Source: Glossina fuscipes (taxonomy: Eukaryota; Arthropoda; Insecta; Diptera; Glossinidae). From it: a stretch of 64,000 nucleotides of DNA. A program made the translations under genes and the position numbers. The DNA lies in the NCBI RefSeq assembly GCF_014805625.2, contig NW_023998459.1, forward strand, positions 62,001 through 126,000, read 5' to 3'. Shown piece after piece: positions 23,001 through 33,799 of the stretch; position 1 is the stretch's first letter; every line of letters begins with the position of its first letter. A model generated the notes under the pieces. It worked only from the letters and a program-made list of their open reading frames with translations, was not told the DNA's origin and ran no database searches.

Positions 23001-24289
23001 TAAATTATTTAAGAGTGATATGAAAAGATGACTATACAGAAATCGAAATTTTACATAATCCAGAAAGCCTGCCATCCGAAGGTACGAATGGATTCGAGCA
23101 AACAACAGTCTAACTCTTCCGGAACAACTTATATCTATGTAAATTTTTTGTATGATATTGTCTGCGTTGGTTTTTGGTGGTTTTTATTTAAGTTATCTCA
23201 ATATTACAAGAAAGTTAACGATATGCAAGAGATGATAACCTTCAGCGAAAATCTTTTCAATGAAAAATCTTTTGTGTCCGATTTGTTCTAAAGGTAACGC
23301 GTCTAAACTGAAAAGATAGGAGTGGGAAAGAAAATAACATTCAAAAGTATTCGTATATAGGCGCACATATACTTATTTTAGGTTAGTTCTTTTAGGTAGC
23401 AAATAATTGGTATCATTAACTTGACAAAAAATTTGCTTTTGCATATACTTCTAGTTAAAACGACAAGCATTTCACTAACTTTAGCTTTATTATATTCCGC
23501 TCGTTTCTGATTTTTTTATTCAGGGCCTGAGCCGATAGCCTGCATTGCTAGTGCTCAATGTCTTTTTTTTAATCTAAGAATTCATTTCTTAGTCTAAAAT
23601 TATAACAATAATATTCACCTATTTTGCTTAGAAAGATATAGACTTTATTCAAGGTGCAATTTTAAAGCAAAAAAGATAATCTTGGCGCATTGATCTTAGC
23701 ATTCTATCTTAACATTGCATCAGAATATTATAAAAAATAGCAAGAAGTATTTAAAATTTGAGAATTCATAGAAGGCTTAATTGTAGAGTTTCTATGAATT
23801 ACTTAACACGGAAACGCGAAAGTTTTTTTCTCTTTCATACCCATCATCGAGAGATAGAAGCGTAGTGGATTTGTCCTTCCGATTATGTTATATATAGCCA
23901 CGCCCATCGTTCCTAAAAAGTGTAGTGATTAAGCTCTGCTTAGCCATATCTGCCTACCTGTTGTCCTTTGTTGAAGACGGTTAAAATTTGATAGATAGGT
24001 TCATGGTCACCGACGAAGTTTGGCATTAACATTTTTGAACTTTTCCGTTCGATATCTCTTATCTCCTTGGCTGCTGTAACAGAAGCGATAGGCCGGGCGT
24101 GTTGCGTCACGCTCTTCTATAGTCGCGATCACCGTCGCTGCCCCGTTACGCAGTTGCTCTGTCTGTGCCTGTTATAGGCTGGCACGCATTATACGATTCA
24201 CGTGTTATAATTTATCAATGCTATCTTATGTATTCATTGGAATATATTAAATAATACTGTCCTATGTTTCACATTTCATTCAAAAATAA
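20061..24289. other. Non-coding or unassigned DNA
   Basis: Several overlapping open frames at 20066-20318 on both strands resemble nothing known to me. An 87-codon ATG frame at 23028-23291 has one hydrophobic segment (FLYDIVCVGFWWFLF) but no family match. A GC-richer island lies at about 24070-24190 in otherwise AT-rich DNA. No RNA gene seen. Confidence 0.4.
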
Positions 24290-24830
24290 ATATATCACAA
24301 TGTGAAGCCGTTAATCCCTATCTAGCAAGAACGATTCAACATGCTAACCTTAGCTAGTGATACCTCAGAAATAGGAGTAGATAACAAAATATGTAGATCA
24401 TTATGTAAACGCTTACGAAAGTGAACATATTAGAATGTATTTCAATTATGTCAACAAAAAGTTAATGTGCATTCCCTATCGTAACTGTTAATTAACAAGT
24501 AAACGTTTAGGTCTACGATTTCTCGTATAAGTTACAAGGTCGTTATGTACACGCCTATGCAAGAATTGTAGTATCTATGCTATTTATAGTTAGAATATAT
24601 CATATATCAAAGTGAATATATTACGATATATAACCGTTAATACCTAAGTAATAATAGTTCAATAGCCCTATCATATTGACGTAACTATTAATAAACAAGT
24701 AAACATAAAAAATGACAATAATAAATATATAATACAAGATCATTAGGTATATGCCTATGCAGGTATTATGATATATATGCTACTAGTGTCGTAGTTCTAA
24801 TACGATATATTTTAAGGATATGATCGACAT
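24290..24830 (+). repeat. Degenerate tandem repeat, about 198-bp period
   Basis: Two clear units. GTAACTGTTAATTAACAAGT at about 24481 is matched by GTAACTATTAATAAACAAGT at about 24679. TACAAGGTCGTTATGTACAC with GCCTATGCAAG (about 24534) is matched by TACAAGATCATTAGGTATAT with GCCTATGCAGG (about 24732). Parts of an older, more decayed unit appear upstream (CCGTTAATCCC at 24308 against CCGTTAATACC at 24633). Identity between units is roughly 75% by eye. Confidence 0.55.
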
Positions 24831-26064
24831 AAATGTACCTAGACTTTCACGTGTAACGTGTAACGGACGAATTACACAAACAGGCCAACTGCTTTTAGAG
24901 TTTACTTTAGAGTTAAGGGTGAGTAACATTCCGGACTATGGACGGACAATTATGCGGGACACTTTTTTTGGTAAGAGAGCAAAACGCTTCCTTACAATGT
25001 AACTGTTTAAAATGTTGGGCATAAGTTTAACGAAGGAGGAATGCGCATCACTGCTAGAAAAAGTATGAAACATATTAATCGAAACGTCGATAAAAATATT
25101 CCTAACTGCGCAGTGGAGCGTAAGCTGAACGCAAACCAGTTTTTTTTTTTTAATTTTTTTAGATTTTTGCTCGTTACCCGCAAAATATTAAAGTTAGAAG
25201 GTTTAAATTTTCCACATTTGCTTTACGAGACACTTTACTACTCAGGTCCAAAAGTGGAACCAAACGGCTGCGTTCACACAAAGTTACGAATAATTAAATT
25301 GCATTTTTTTCACTTTTTTGCAGTTTAATGCTTATTTATCATAAAGCAAACAAGACAAAACGTTTAAAACTATTTAGTACACCCCTCAAATGAAGACATA
25401 TTATCTGCCTAAAAATGGATTATTTTTAAAATGGATATGCCGAATATAACTTTCTTACTTGTTCTTACTTATTTTTGTTTTAAAGTTACACGACTTAAGC
25501 TTTCGCCAGCCGTTTTGCAAACAGCTTGATATGAAAGCGAAAGCTAAATTTTCACACTTGCTTAGCCCCTGATGATAAAGGCGGCGCCAAATTAGAAATG
25601 TAAGACTTGTATAAATTTTGTATCGTTTTTATCGAATGCCTTGTCCATTGAAATTGTTTTAAACAATCCCGGATCGAATAGTGTTACAGGAATATAAGTT
25701 TTGCTTTATGCATTCTGCATGTTCTTATTACATCTAATTATTATCTTAAAGAACAAATGCTTAAGCTTTTTCGTCAATTTAACATCTTTCTCTTATAACC
25801 ATTTTAGAACAATTTAACTCCGTAGGATATGAACAATATTTTGTATCTCTCAAAAATATTTAGTTGTATAAGTGAAGGGACCCAAAAAGTCAGCGGAAAA
25901 TCACCTCCTTACTTCACTGCGATATATCGTTTAGTAAATTAAACAAAATTTCAAATTCGAATATCAATGTTCGACCGCGTATGCGTGTAGTCTATATTTA
26001 TAACTGTAAGCTATAAACATATACATGCCACTTGGCGACAGGTATGCAATTTAGTTTCATGATT
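24831..26064. other. Non-coding DNA
   Basis: Short open frames only (for example 24820-25002 and 25041-25328, the latter with a poly-T run inside). Nothing recognised. Confidence 0.45.
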
Positions 26065-27900
26065 TTAACACTAAACCTACCATGCGCGGTCAAACGACCG
26101 TTTTTAAAATTTCGTTTAAAATTTCTCGCATAAAACGTTATTGTATCACCATGTAACTTATTGACTTTTCCTAAAATATACATACAACTTATTTTTCAAT
26201 ATTTACCACTTTTTTTAATGTGTATTTTCCGAAAACAAATTATACCATGTTTAGTCTGCCATGAGCGGTCATTTGACCGCTTGAAAGAGTTATGTTATTT
26301 ACGACTACATTCTTCGATAATCGCGTTCTTGAAATTGTTTTACGAGTCTGCAATGTAATTGTAGACAATCTACAATCTAATCAATGTGTCCGACATTCGT
26401 GGAATATCAATTTATTAGACAAAATAAGTAATATCGACGAGGAGTTTACGATATTGATGATGATACTGCAGAAAGTTATTGTGACTTATTTGACAGCGAT
26501 ACGGACGAACAGAAAATTTTGAATATACGAAGAGAACAGAAAAGAAAGAGATTTATAGTTAGTTCCGAAAGTGAAAATGAGGAAAAGATTGAAACTGCTA
26601 TGGACGGACCTGTTTGGAAAAAAATAAAAGAAGGTTCGAAGAACATCGATTTATAATATTTTCAAGGAAATATCAGGACCGACAGGATAAGCTAAACAAA
26701 ATATTGTGAAGGGCAGAGCATTTTCAGCATTTTCTTTGATAATTGATCATAAAATGATTGAACATGTAAGAGAATATACGGAATCAGAGGCTTTTCGAGT
26801 GTTGAAAACGAAATGGAATTTATCTATTACAAAATTATATGCATTTATTGGACTTCTATATGCACGCGGCGCATATGAGGCTAAAAATATTAATTTGTCA
26901 TATTTATGGAACAAGAAATGGGGTCCGTCGTTTTCCTCGACAACTATAAGTCGAAACGACTTCGCAGAAATCATGAGATATATTCGATTTGACAACAAAA
27001 ATCAACGAAGCCGACGCTTACAAAACGATAAGTTCGCATTGATTTCTGAAGTTTGGTATAAATTTCTCGAAAACTGTTATACACCAGGAGCATATCTTGC
27101 TATAAATGAACAATTGTTTCCTACAAAAGCACGTTGTAGATTTATTCGATACAAGCCCAACAAACCGGACAAATTTGGCATAAAATTCTGGTTAGCTTCC
27201 GATGTAACTAGTAAATATATAGTAAACGGCTTTCCATATTTGGGAAAAGATGAAGGGAGAGAATCATCAATCCCACTTGGAGAGTTTATAACTTTGAAAT
27301 CAGCAGAACCATATACGGTCCATGGGAGAAATGTAACAGTTGACAATTTTTTTACAAGCCCGTTACTAGCGAACTTCTAGCAAAAAGAACTACTCTTGTT
27401 GAAAATATCCGGAGAAATAAAAGAGAGTTACCAAAATTAGCGAGACAAGCAAAAGATAGTATGACACGCTTCTCAACAATATTACACAAATCGAAATAAT
27501 AAATTAGTATTGATACTTAGTTCAATGCATTCATTCGTTGAAATTGAAAAGGATGACACCAGTATACCAGAGATAATTAGAGTTTATAATAGTACAAAAT
27601 TCGGTGTAGGTGTAACATCTAAATGTAAAAGATGGCCTTTACAGGCATTTTTCAATATCTTAGATTTAGCCGGGATAAATTCTTGGATTTTATATAAAGA
27701 AACGACGGGTGAGAGAGTGTCGAGGCAAGAGTTTTTATTTCAATTGGCAGAAGAACTTGGGACCGAATATCAGAAAGAGAAATAGATAAGCCAAGAATGC
27801 TCATCAAAAACAATAATAAATATACGTGAAAATTCGATGCCAATTGTCCTTTCTAAACTTGGAGGATATTTAGGTGCGCATCATAAAGCAAATTTATAAT
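26065..27900 (+). mobile_element. Decayed piggyBac-like element, left end present
   Basis: TTAA at 26065-26068 is followed by CACTAAACCTACCATGCGCG, a terminal sequence of the kind seen in piggyBac-like elements that duplicate TTAA. Inside the end is a short palindrome CGGTC-AAAC-GACCG (26087-26100). A second, longer palindrome GCGGTC-ATTT-GACCGC lies at 26265-26280 after a TTTAGTCTGCCATGA segment that repeats the end motif. A frameshifted transposase follows. I could not find the right terminal repeat; the right boundary is set by the last transposase-like codons (RCQLSF near 27840) and is approximate. Confidence 0.72.
26447..27850 (+). pseudogene. piggyBac-like transposase pseudogene
   Basis: An acidic N-terminus (DIDDDTAESYCDLFDSDTDE, from 26447) stops near 26655. 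A second frame carries ISGPTG, an in-frame stop, then KQNIVKGRAFSAF, and runs to 27380 with YIRFDNKNQRSRR, YTPGAYLAINEQLF, RFIRYKPNKPDKFGIKFW and VTVDNFFTS. A third frame holds LVENIRRNKRELPKLA. A fourth (27510-27785) holds LSSMHS, YNSTKFGVGV and KRWPLQAFFNILD. In piggyBac the DDD triad lies in SIDEQL, (T/V)DNWFTS and GGVDTLDQM. Here the first Asp is Asn (codon 27105-27107), the second is kept (27342-27344), and the third is Gly (27609-27611) with the following residues deleted. Catalytically dead as well as frame-broken. Confidence 0.85.
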
Positions 27901-28162
27901 ATAAAATTGTCGCCTTCATATGAGCTGTCGTCATTTGTCGATTTAGCAATGAAAAGATTTACCCGAGAGAACGTACCTTATTTAATTTTAACTTTATCTC
28001 ACTTAACTTACTTAACCTAACAATATGTAAATTATAAGGTCAGACGTTATTCGAGAATAAAAATAAATGCTAAACTTTACCTAATTACAGCCTTTTACTT
28101 GTTATTTAACGAAATTGAATTGGAATTCCTTCAGTAGATACAAGGTCCTCAAGTTTGAGAAG

Positions 28163-28380
28163 ATATACGCTATTTTCTCTAAAGCGCGATTAGACAATAC
28201 TCTTATATTCTCTAAAGCGCCATTAGATTATACAAATACATATTCAATTATTGAAAACATTGTAAACAAATGTGTGGACGCTTATTCTCAGATGGGTGGA
28301 ATTTTTATACAAATTATTGAGAACATATACGCTATTTTCTCTAAAGCGCGTTTAGACAATACACTTATATTCTCTAAAGC
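28163..28380 (+). repeat. Pair of 56-bp direct repeats, 162 bp apart, with nested half-units
   Basis: ATATACGCTATTTTCTCTAA, followed by AGCGCG, TTAGACAATAC and TTATATTCTCTAAAGC, occurs at 28163-28218 and 28325-28380 with two mismatches. Inside each copy the TTCTCTAAAGC core is itself repeated. An open frame (28115-28405, no ATG at its start) runs through both copies and encodes IYAIFSKARLDNTLIFSKA twice. I favour a non-coding local duplication over a gene. Confidence 0.75.
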
Positions 28381-28405
28381 TAAAATGCTAAAAAATTTTT
28401 TTTAA

Positions 28406-31400
28406 CTTTCATTTTAAAACTTGTTTAATGCATGTGTTTCGAAATTTCGTAATTAAAGTTTGCTTTCTTACCGAGTTTATTAGAATGCAAGGTCTTTAGG
28501 TGAAGTAATCATTAAATAGGATGGTTGAAAAAGGAAGCCTAGGAGATTCGTCACTTTACGTTCTCCTAGTAAATGCTTTTAAAATTCAAGAAAACTAGGT
28601 GACCGTAGACTCAGTCACTTCATCTGATTAAAAACAATATAATATTGCTTTCATTATGAACAAGTCAGCATTATAGTTGGAGATTGTATAGGAGAACTAT
28701 ATTTTACCGACGGTGTTATTTGAAGTTTGGATGCTGTCAGAGTGTTTGTAAACGGACTAAACGAAAGTACATCTCTGCGTGTCTGCTATAACCCATGGTG
28801 AGCCTCAGTGTACTCAAAGCTACAGTGAACATTTGAACGATGTTTTGTTCTATGTCTAAGCTTTAGAAAAAACAATTTACCTTGAGACAATGGGATTTTT
28901 TATGTTAGACCTTTAAGGAGGCAAACCACTGCAACGACAACGGGTTTTGGAAAATTACTTTTAGAAAGGAAGTATTAAAAAGGAAGTAAGTATAAAAAAA
29001 TATATATATATCTACAAAATATGAAAATATGGCGATAGCGCAGATATTTTCTCGCAAAATTTTTCTCCATAGGAAGAAGCACATATGATATTTGAAAGAG
29101 TATTGATGCTGATGATACATTGACATTGGAGCAAAAATAATCAAATTTTGATTAATAAGTAATGTTTATGTTAACTTATTTAAAGTACCCTACTCGTTTC
29201 GAAGGTATTCCAAAAAATTCGAATAGGAAGAACACGAATTGTTAGAGATGCATTCTGTTTTGCAAAATCGTAATTCGACAAAAGTGAGTTTAAAAGTTCG
29301 AAATGTGATATGGAAATATTTCTAGTCTGCAGTACGAAGACCATAAAAATGCCCTGTATCTCATTTTTAGAATGTTCGATAGTAGCTCTCCTGCTTATAA
29401 CGAACGCGGAAATCTTAGAAACCGCGAAATTGTTAATTTTTTGGCAGAAGCACAGATACTCTAGAAATCGCTTGTAATAGTAGTTTCAATGAAGCTACTT
29501 TAACATATGTTTGCTTAGAAATGCTTTTAAATGGCATCAACGCTTTTCAACAAACCTTAGGAAATACGAAACTAACGGGCAAGATATTAACATCCACAAT
29601 TTCTAGGAGATTCAACCCATTTGCACTGACAATAAGAAGGCAATACGCTTTGACGCATAACTGAAAGAAGGTCGGGAGAAGGAAATTACTTATATAGTTG
29701 CATATACGTACTATGTACTTGAGGAGCACTCTTTTATGCGTACAGACCAAAAAATATGTTAGAAATTTCGATTCTTGATTGACATTTGGCAATAAACTCT
29801 GTCCACATGTTCATCTTAATTCTGCTCCTAGATATAAAGGTAGAAATAAAACATTTATATATTTGCTTTAAACAATCGTGGTTCGTTCTTTAATTAATTT
29901 ATACGTGTCGTCTTACGTCATTCGGGCTAGAAGGTCCAAAGACTATTGACTTAAGGCCTCAATATTTCATTTGCTTCTTTCAAGTACATTTGACAATATT
30001 TGTGCTTTTTATTGCTGTTTAGTTCGTCACGTTTCCATCTCGGAAATACAATACGGCGGAGACAAAGGGATTTGACAAAAATCCGAGGATACGATTGCAT
30101 ACCGTTTATAAAAATATGACATCCTTGCAACCAATTGTTTATATTAATGATAATTATTTTATCTATTTTAATAAAATTATTCAGTTTTTACAAAATCAAC
30201 TAAAAAGCTTTCCTTAATTTTTTCATCGCCGTTCCGTGATGTGAGCTAAAAGAACACTTAGGTGTGACTCGGCTAACTTCTTTAATTCAGTATATAGCAC
30301 AATTTGAGAGCTTGCAGCTTGCACATCTCTGCTCTATGTATAGCACTTATCCGTTTTGCTGTTGGTGCCACATTTTAAAGAGTCACTTAAGACTTTTCTA
30401 TGGAAACGAAATTCCTAGCAAAGAGAATTAAGTGGAATTCATTAGAAATATTTCGCGTAAAAAGCCGCGAATTCTAAACAAAAATACTATAATTTCATAT
30501 GTATACATATATCTTTTTGTTTGAAAAAAAATAATTACAGAATAATTCAGGTCAAGTTTTGTTTCTCCTTTCCTTTTTTTTCTTTTGCTTTTTCTTATTC
30601 TTTTTTTTATATTTTCGAAATTTTTTTTCTATACATTTCTATAACTTTTATTTGGTATACAAAGGAAAACTATAAGCTTTTTTTACGGCAAAATTGAAAA
30701 AGACAAGAAGAAAACTAACTATGGGCAGCAGCAGCAGCGTTGTTGTATCGCGTATAAAAAGGCTAAAACTAAATATAATATTATACGCTTTGTTGTATAC
30801 TTTAGGGCGGTTTAATAACAAAAAAAAAAAAAAAAGAAAAGCGAGCTTGCGTATAAAACGTGTTGAGGTGTTTCTGAAAAGATGAAGTTTTTCAATTTTG
30901 TTGTTGCTGTTATTGTTTTTGAGCAAAGAGTTTCGTCTTTTCGGTGGAATTTTGTTTTGTTTATTTTATGCAAGGAAAACAAAAAAGAGGATAGAATTAT
31001 AAAACAATAGCAAACCTCACGACTACTGGCACCGCGAACATAGGTTAAAAGTTTGACCATGCATAACAATTTTATTCATAAACCAGCTTAACTTTACACA
31101 TAGCTGTGTGCATGTCTTGATACGTATGCCCAGAAAACGAGCAAAACAATACGGTTCTTTATTTCTTTCATCTAGTGCTTAAATGAATTTAATTAAATAT
31201 TATGCATTTCTGCATTTATTTTTTATTGTATATGCAATTATTAAGTTTATAATTAGAGCATTATAGGACTTCCGGGTTCATCTCACTGACTGATACAGAT
31301 TATTATTAGTTATTTTTAAATACTAAGCGCAACAATTACTCTTTGAAAGGAATATTTATACAAAAAAAAATCAAATTGGAATAAAACAAATGAAAACACC

Positions 31401-32000
31401 ATAGTGAGCCAAGCTCCACCGTTAAATATGCTACACAATCCTACCGTGTTTCATACAACCAGTTTCCAAATAAGCCGCTATATAGGAAGTAGTAGAAAAA
31501 GTGGTCCGACCCAGATGATATCCATATTTTAAAAAATTTGGATATGTTCAACGTGAGAATACAAAAGGGACAAGTTGATAGATGGGCTTAGATCGATTTA
31601 ATAAAAAGTAGGTTTATATTACGCCCGCACAATTTTAAGAGACCGCAAGTGGTGTAGAGTCTAAAAAACAAATTATCGGGAGGGACAAGATCATTTCTTC
31701 ATTTAATTTACACAGTCTCCTTTGTTATAAAACAAAATAATTAACAATAAGTAATAAAATTCATCCGAAAATAGTATACATAAATGGATGAAGAAGTGGA
31801 ATTAATATTTAAGTTGAAAAAAAATAGTTTTTCTTGATTTCTTCTTTACCTCGAACTTTAATCAGCTTCGACCGTTTTCTTCGTTTCGCTCTTTATCATT
31901 TTTATTTTATTTTCCAACTTTTCGTCAACATTGTTGATGATTTATTTGAATTATTGATGTAAAACAGATTACAATTGGAAGATTTTCTTAATGGAGTCAC
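28406..32000. other. Non-coding AT-rich DNA
   Basis: Includes T- and A-rich low-complexity runs (30540-30660, 30820-30838) and a weak copy of the dispersed repeat at about 31500-31620 (GTGGTCCGACCCAGATGATA, then ACAAGTTGATAGATGGGCTT). No gene, RNA or intact element recognised. Confidence 0.45.
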
Positions 32001-32099
32001 AATGTATAGAGAGAATGCGTGCCAGCTGAATTCGAAAGGAAAACAACTATAGAATGTATAGAGAGAATGCGTGCCAGTTGAATTCGAAAGGAAAACAAC
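32001..32099 (+). repeat. Two-copy tandem duplication, 52-bp period
   Basis: AATGTATAGAGAGAATGCGT, followed by GCCAG(C/T)TGAATTCGAAAGGA and AAACAAC, occurs at 32001-32047 and 32053-32099, separated by TATAG. Only one mismatch is visible, so the duplication is recent. Confidence 0.9.
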
Positions 32100-32513
32100 A
32101 GCATTTGTTCGAAATCATTTTGCTAATTGTTGTTTCAGTTTCTCTTGTTCCGCTTTATTTTTATAAATTTTACTGTTCTAAAAAGTTTGTTCTTTGCTTT
32201 TTTCGAGGTCTTTACGGGGCCATATTTTAATATCAACAAAACAGGGACAAATTGTTATTTTGTGCAGAAACGTTGTCATAACACCTCTCAAGCCAATGCG
32301 GAGTTTAAACGATGTGTTTTCCTATCAATAAGCAGTATTTAACAAACGAAAGTAGGGTTTTGACATTGCTATGCAAATAATAAAAGCAGAGCCACTTAAA
32401 CGACCACGTTTATTGAGTAATAAAATAGCATTAGCGACATCGATCCATCCTTTCGTTAATTTGAGGAAATATTTGACAGTTTGACTTTGACAATTCGAAC
32501 ATGCATGTTTTTT

Positions 32514-33127
32514 GAAAATAGGGTAAAATCGAATGCCACGCCCATAAAAATTGTATAAAACTATTCAGGAGACGTACAAGGGGAGATGAATGCATATTTT
32601 TGATACATTTATATAATAAAGAATATATATTACATTTTAACCAAACCATTTGTTTGAATATATATGGAAAGAGAGTTATCATTTTTTTTTTTAAAATAGG
32701 GTAAAATCGAATGCCACGCCTATAAAAATTGTACAAAACTATTCAGGAGACGTACAAGGGGAGATGAATTTATATTTTTGATACATTTATATAATAAAGA
32801 TTATATATTACATTTCAACCAAACCATTTGTTTGAATATATATGGAAAGAGAATATTAATTTTTTTTTGAAAATAGGGTAAAATCGAATGCCACGCCTAT
32901 AAAAATTGTATAAAACTATTCAGGAGACGTACAAGGGGAGATGAATGCATATTTTTGATATATTTATATAATAAAGAATATATATTACATTTCAACCAAA
33001 CCATTTGTTTGAATATATATGGAAAGAGAATATTCATTTTTTTTTGAAAATAGGGTAAAATCGAATGCCACGCCTATAAAAATTGTATAAAACTATTCAG
33101 GAGACGTACAAGGGGAGATGAATGCAT
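32514..33127 (+). repeat. Satellite-like tandem array, 177-bp unit, about 3.5 copies
   Basis: Units begin with GAAAATAGGGTAAAATCGAA at 32514, about 32692, 32869 and 33046 (periods 178, 177 and 177). Each contains TGCCACGCC(C/T)ATAAAAATTG, ACTATTCAGGAGACGTACAA and GGGGAGATGAATGCATATTT, and then an AT-rich half ending in CAAACCATTTGTTTGAATAT and a T-run. The last copy stops after the first half, at GGGAGATGAATGCATG. Copies are nearly identical by eye. No coding capacity. Confidence 0.93.
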
Positions 33128-33799
33128 GTACTTATCGCAGAAAAAAAATTTTTGATAATAAGAAGTACATCGTTTTGTTTTTTCCTTCTACATTTAAAAG
33201 GTTTCGAAATAACAGTTGTATTGTTGTCGAACTCGAGCAAGGAATATCTCTTAACTGCATCGCCCTGCCCATTTGTCTACTAGTCAAATGGAAGGCTACA
33301 AAAGTTTGCCCGAAATATCCGATCTTACCTTAAAATGTTTCTTCCTCTGTGGTCCGATGAAGCTGAAAGACTGGTAAAAGTATCTCAGGAGAGTTTCCAT
33401 TGTTGGCGAAATTTTCACAATTTGTAATTTTCTTTTTAGAGCGATTTCAAATATTTGTAAAAATTATTTGAACCTTCAAAAAAAGCGGTAGTTTTTATTT
33501 GTAAATTTTCCTCCTCTATGTAAATCATATATGTACCACTATGAAATCTAATACTCTTTGCTTTCTTTGCATTTACTATGATATAGGATTAAGTAAACAC
33601 GCAATGTCCTTAAATCAGTGTGTAAACATTTCATATTAGCTTTACTCCTTCTACAATAAAACTGAGCTTCAAACTTTAAACTATGGAAACGCTGTCCATA
33701 ACTTAGATGCGATTTTCATCAGGCTATGGTTGTACCCTTAGAAGTCATGACTACAATTTCAAAGCCTTTCTTGGAACATTGAATTTGATTTTCCTTTCG
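33128..33799. other. Non-coding DNA beside the satellite array
   Basis: An open frame at 33118-33333 starts in the array and has no recognised domain. Nothing else seen. Confidence 0.4.

Noticed and set aside
30820..30840. Poly(A) run as evidence of a processed retrocopy
   Set aside because: No coding sequence or truncated element precedes it in either orientation.
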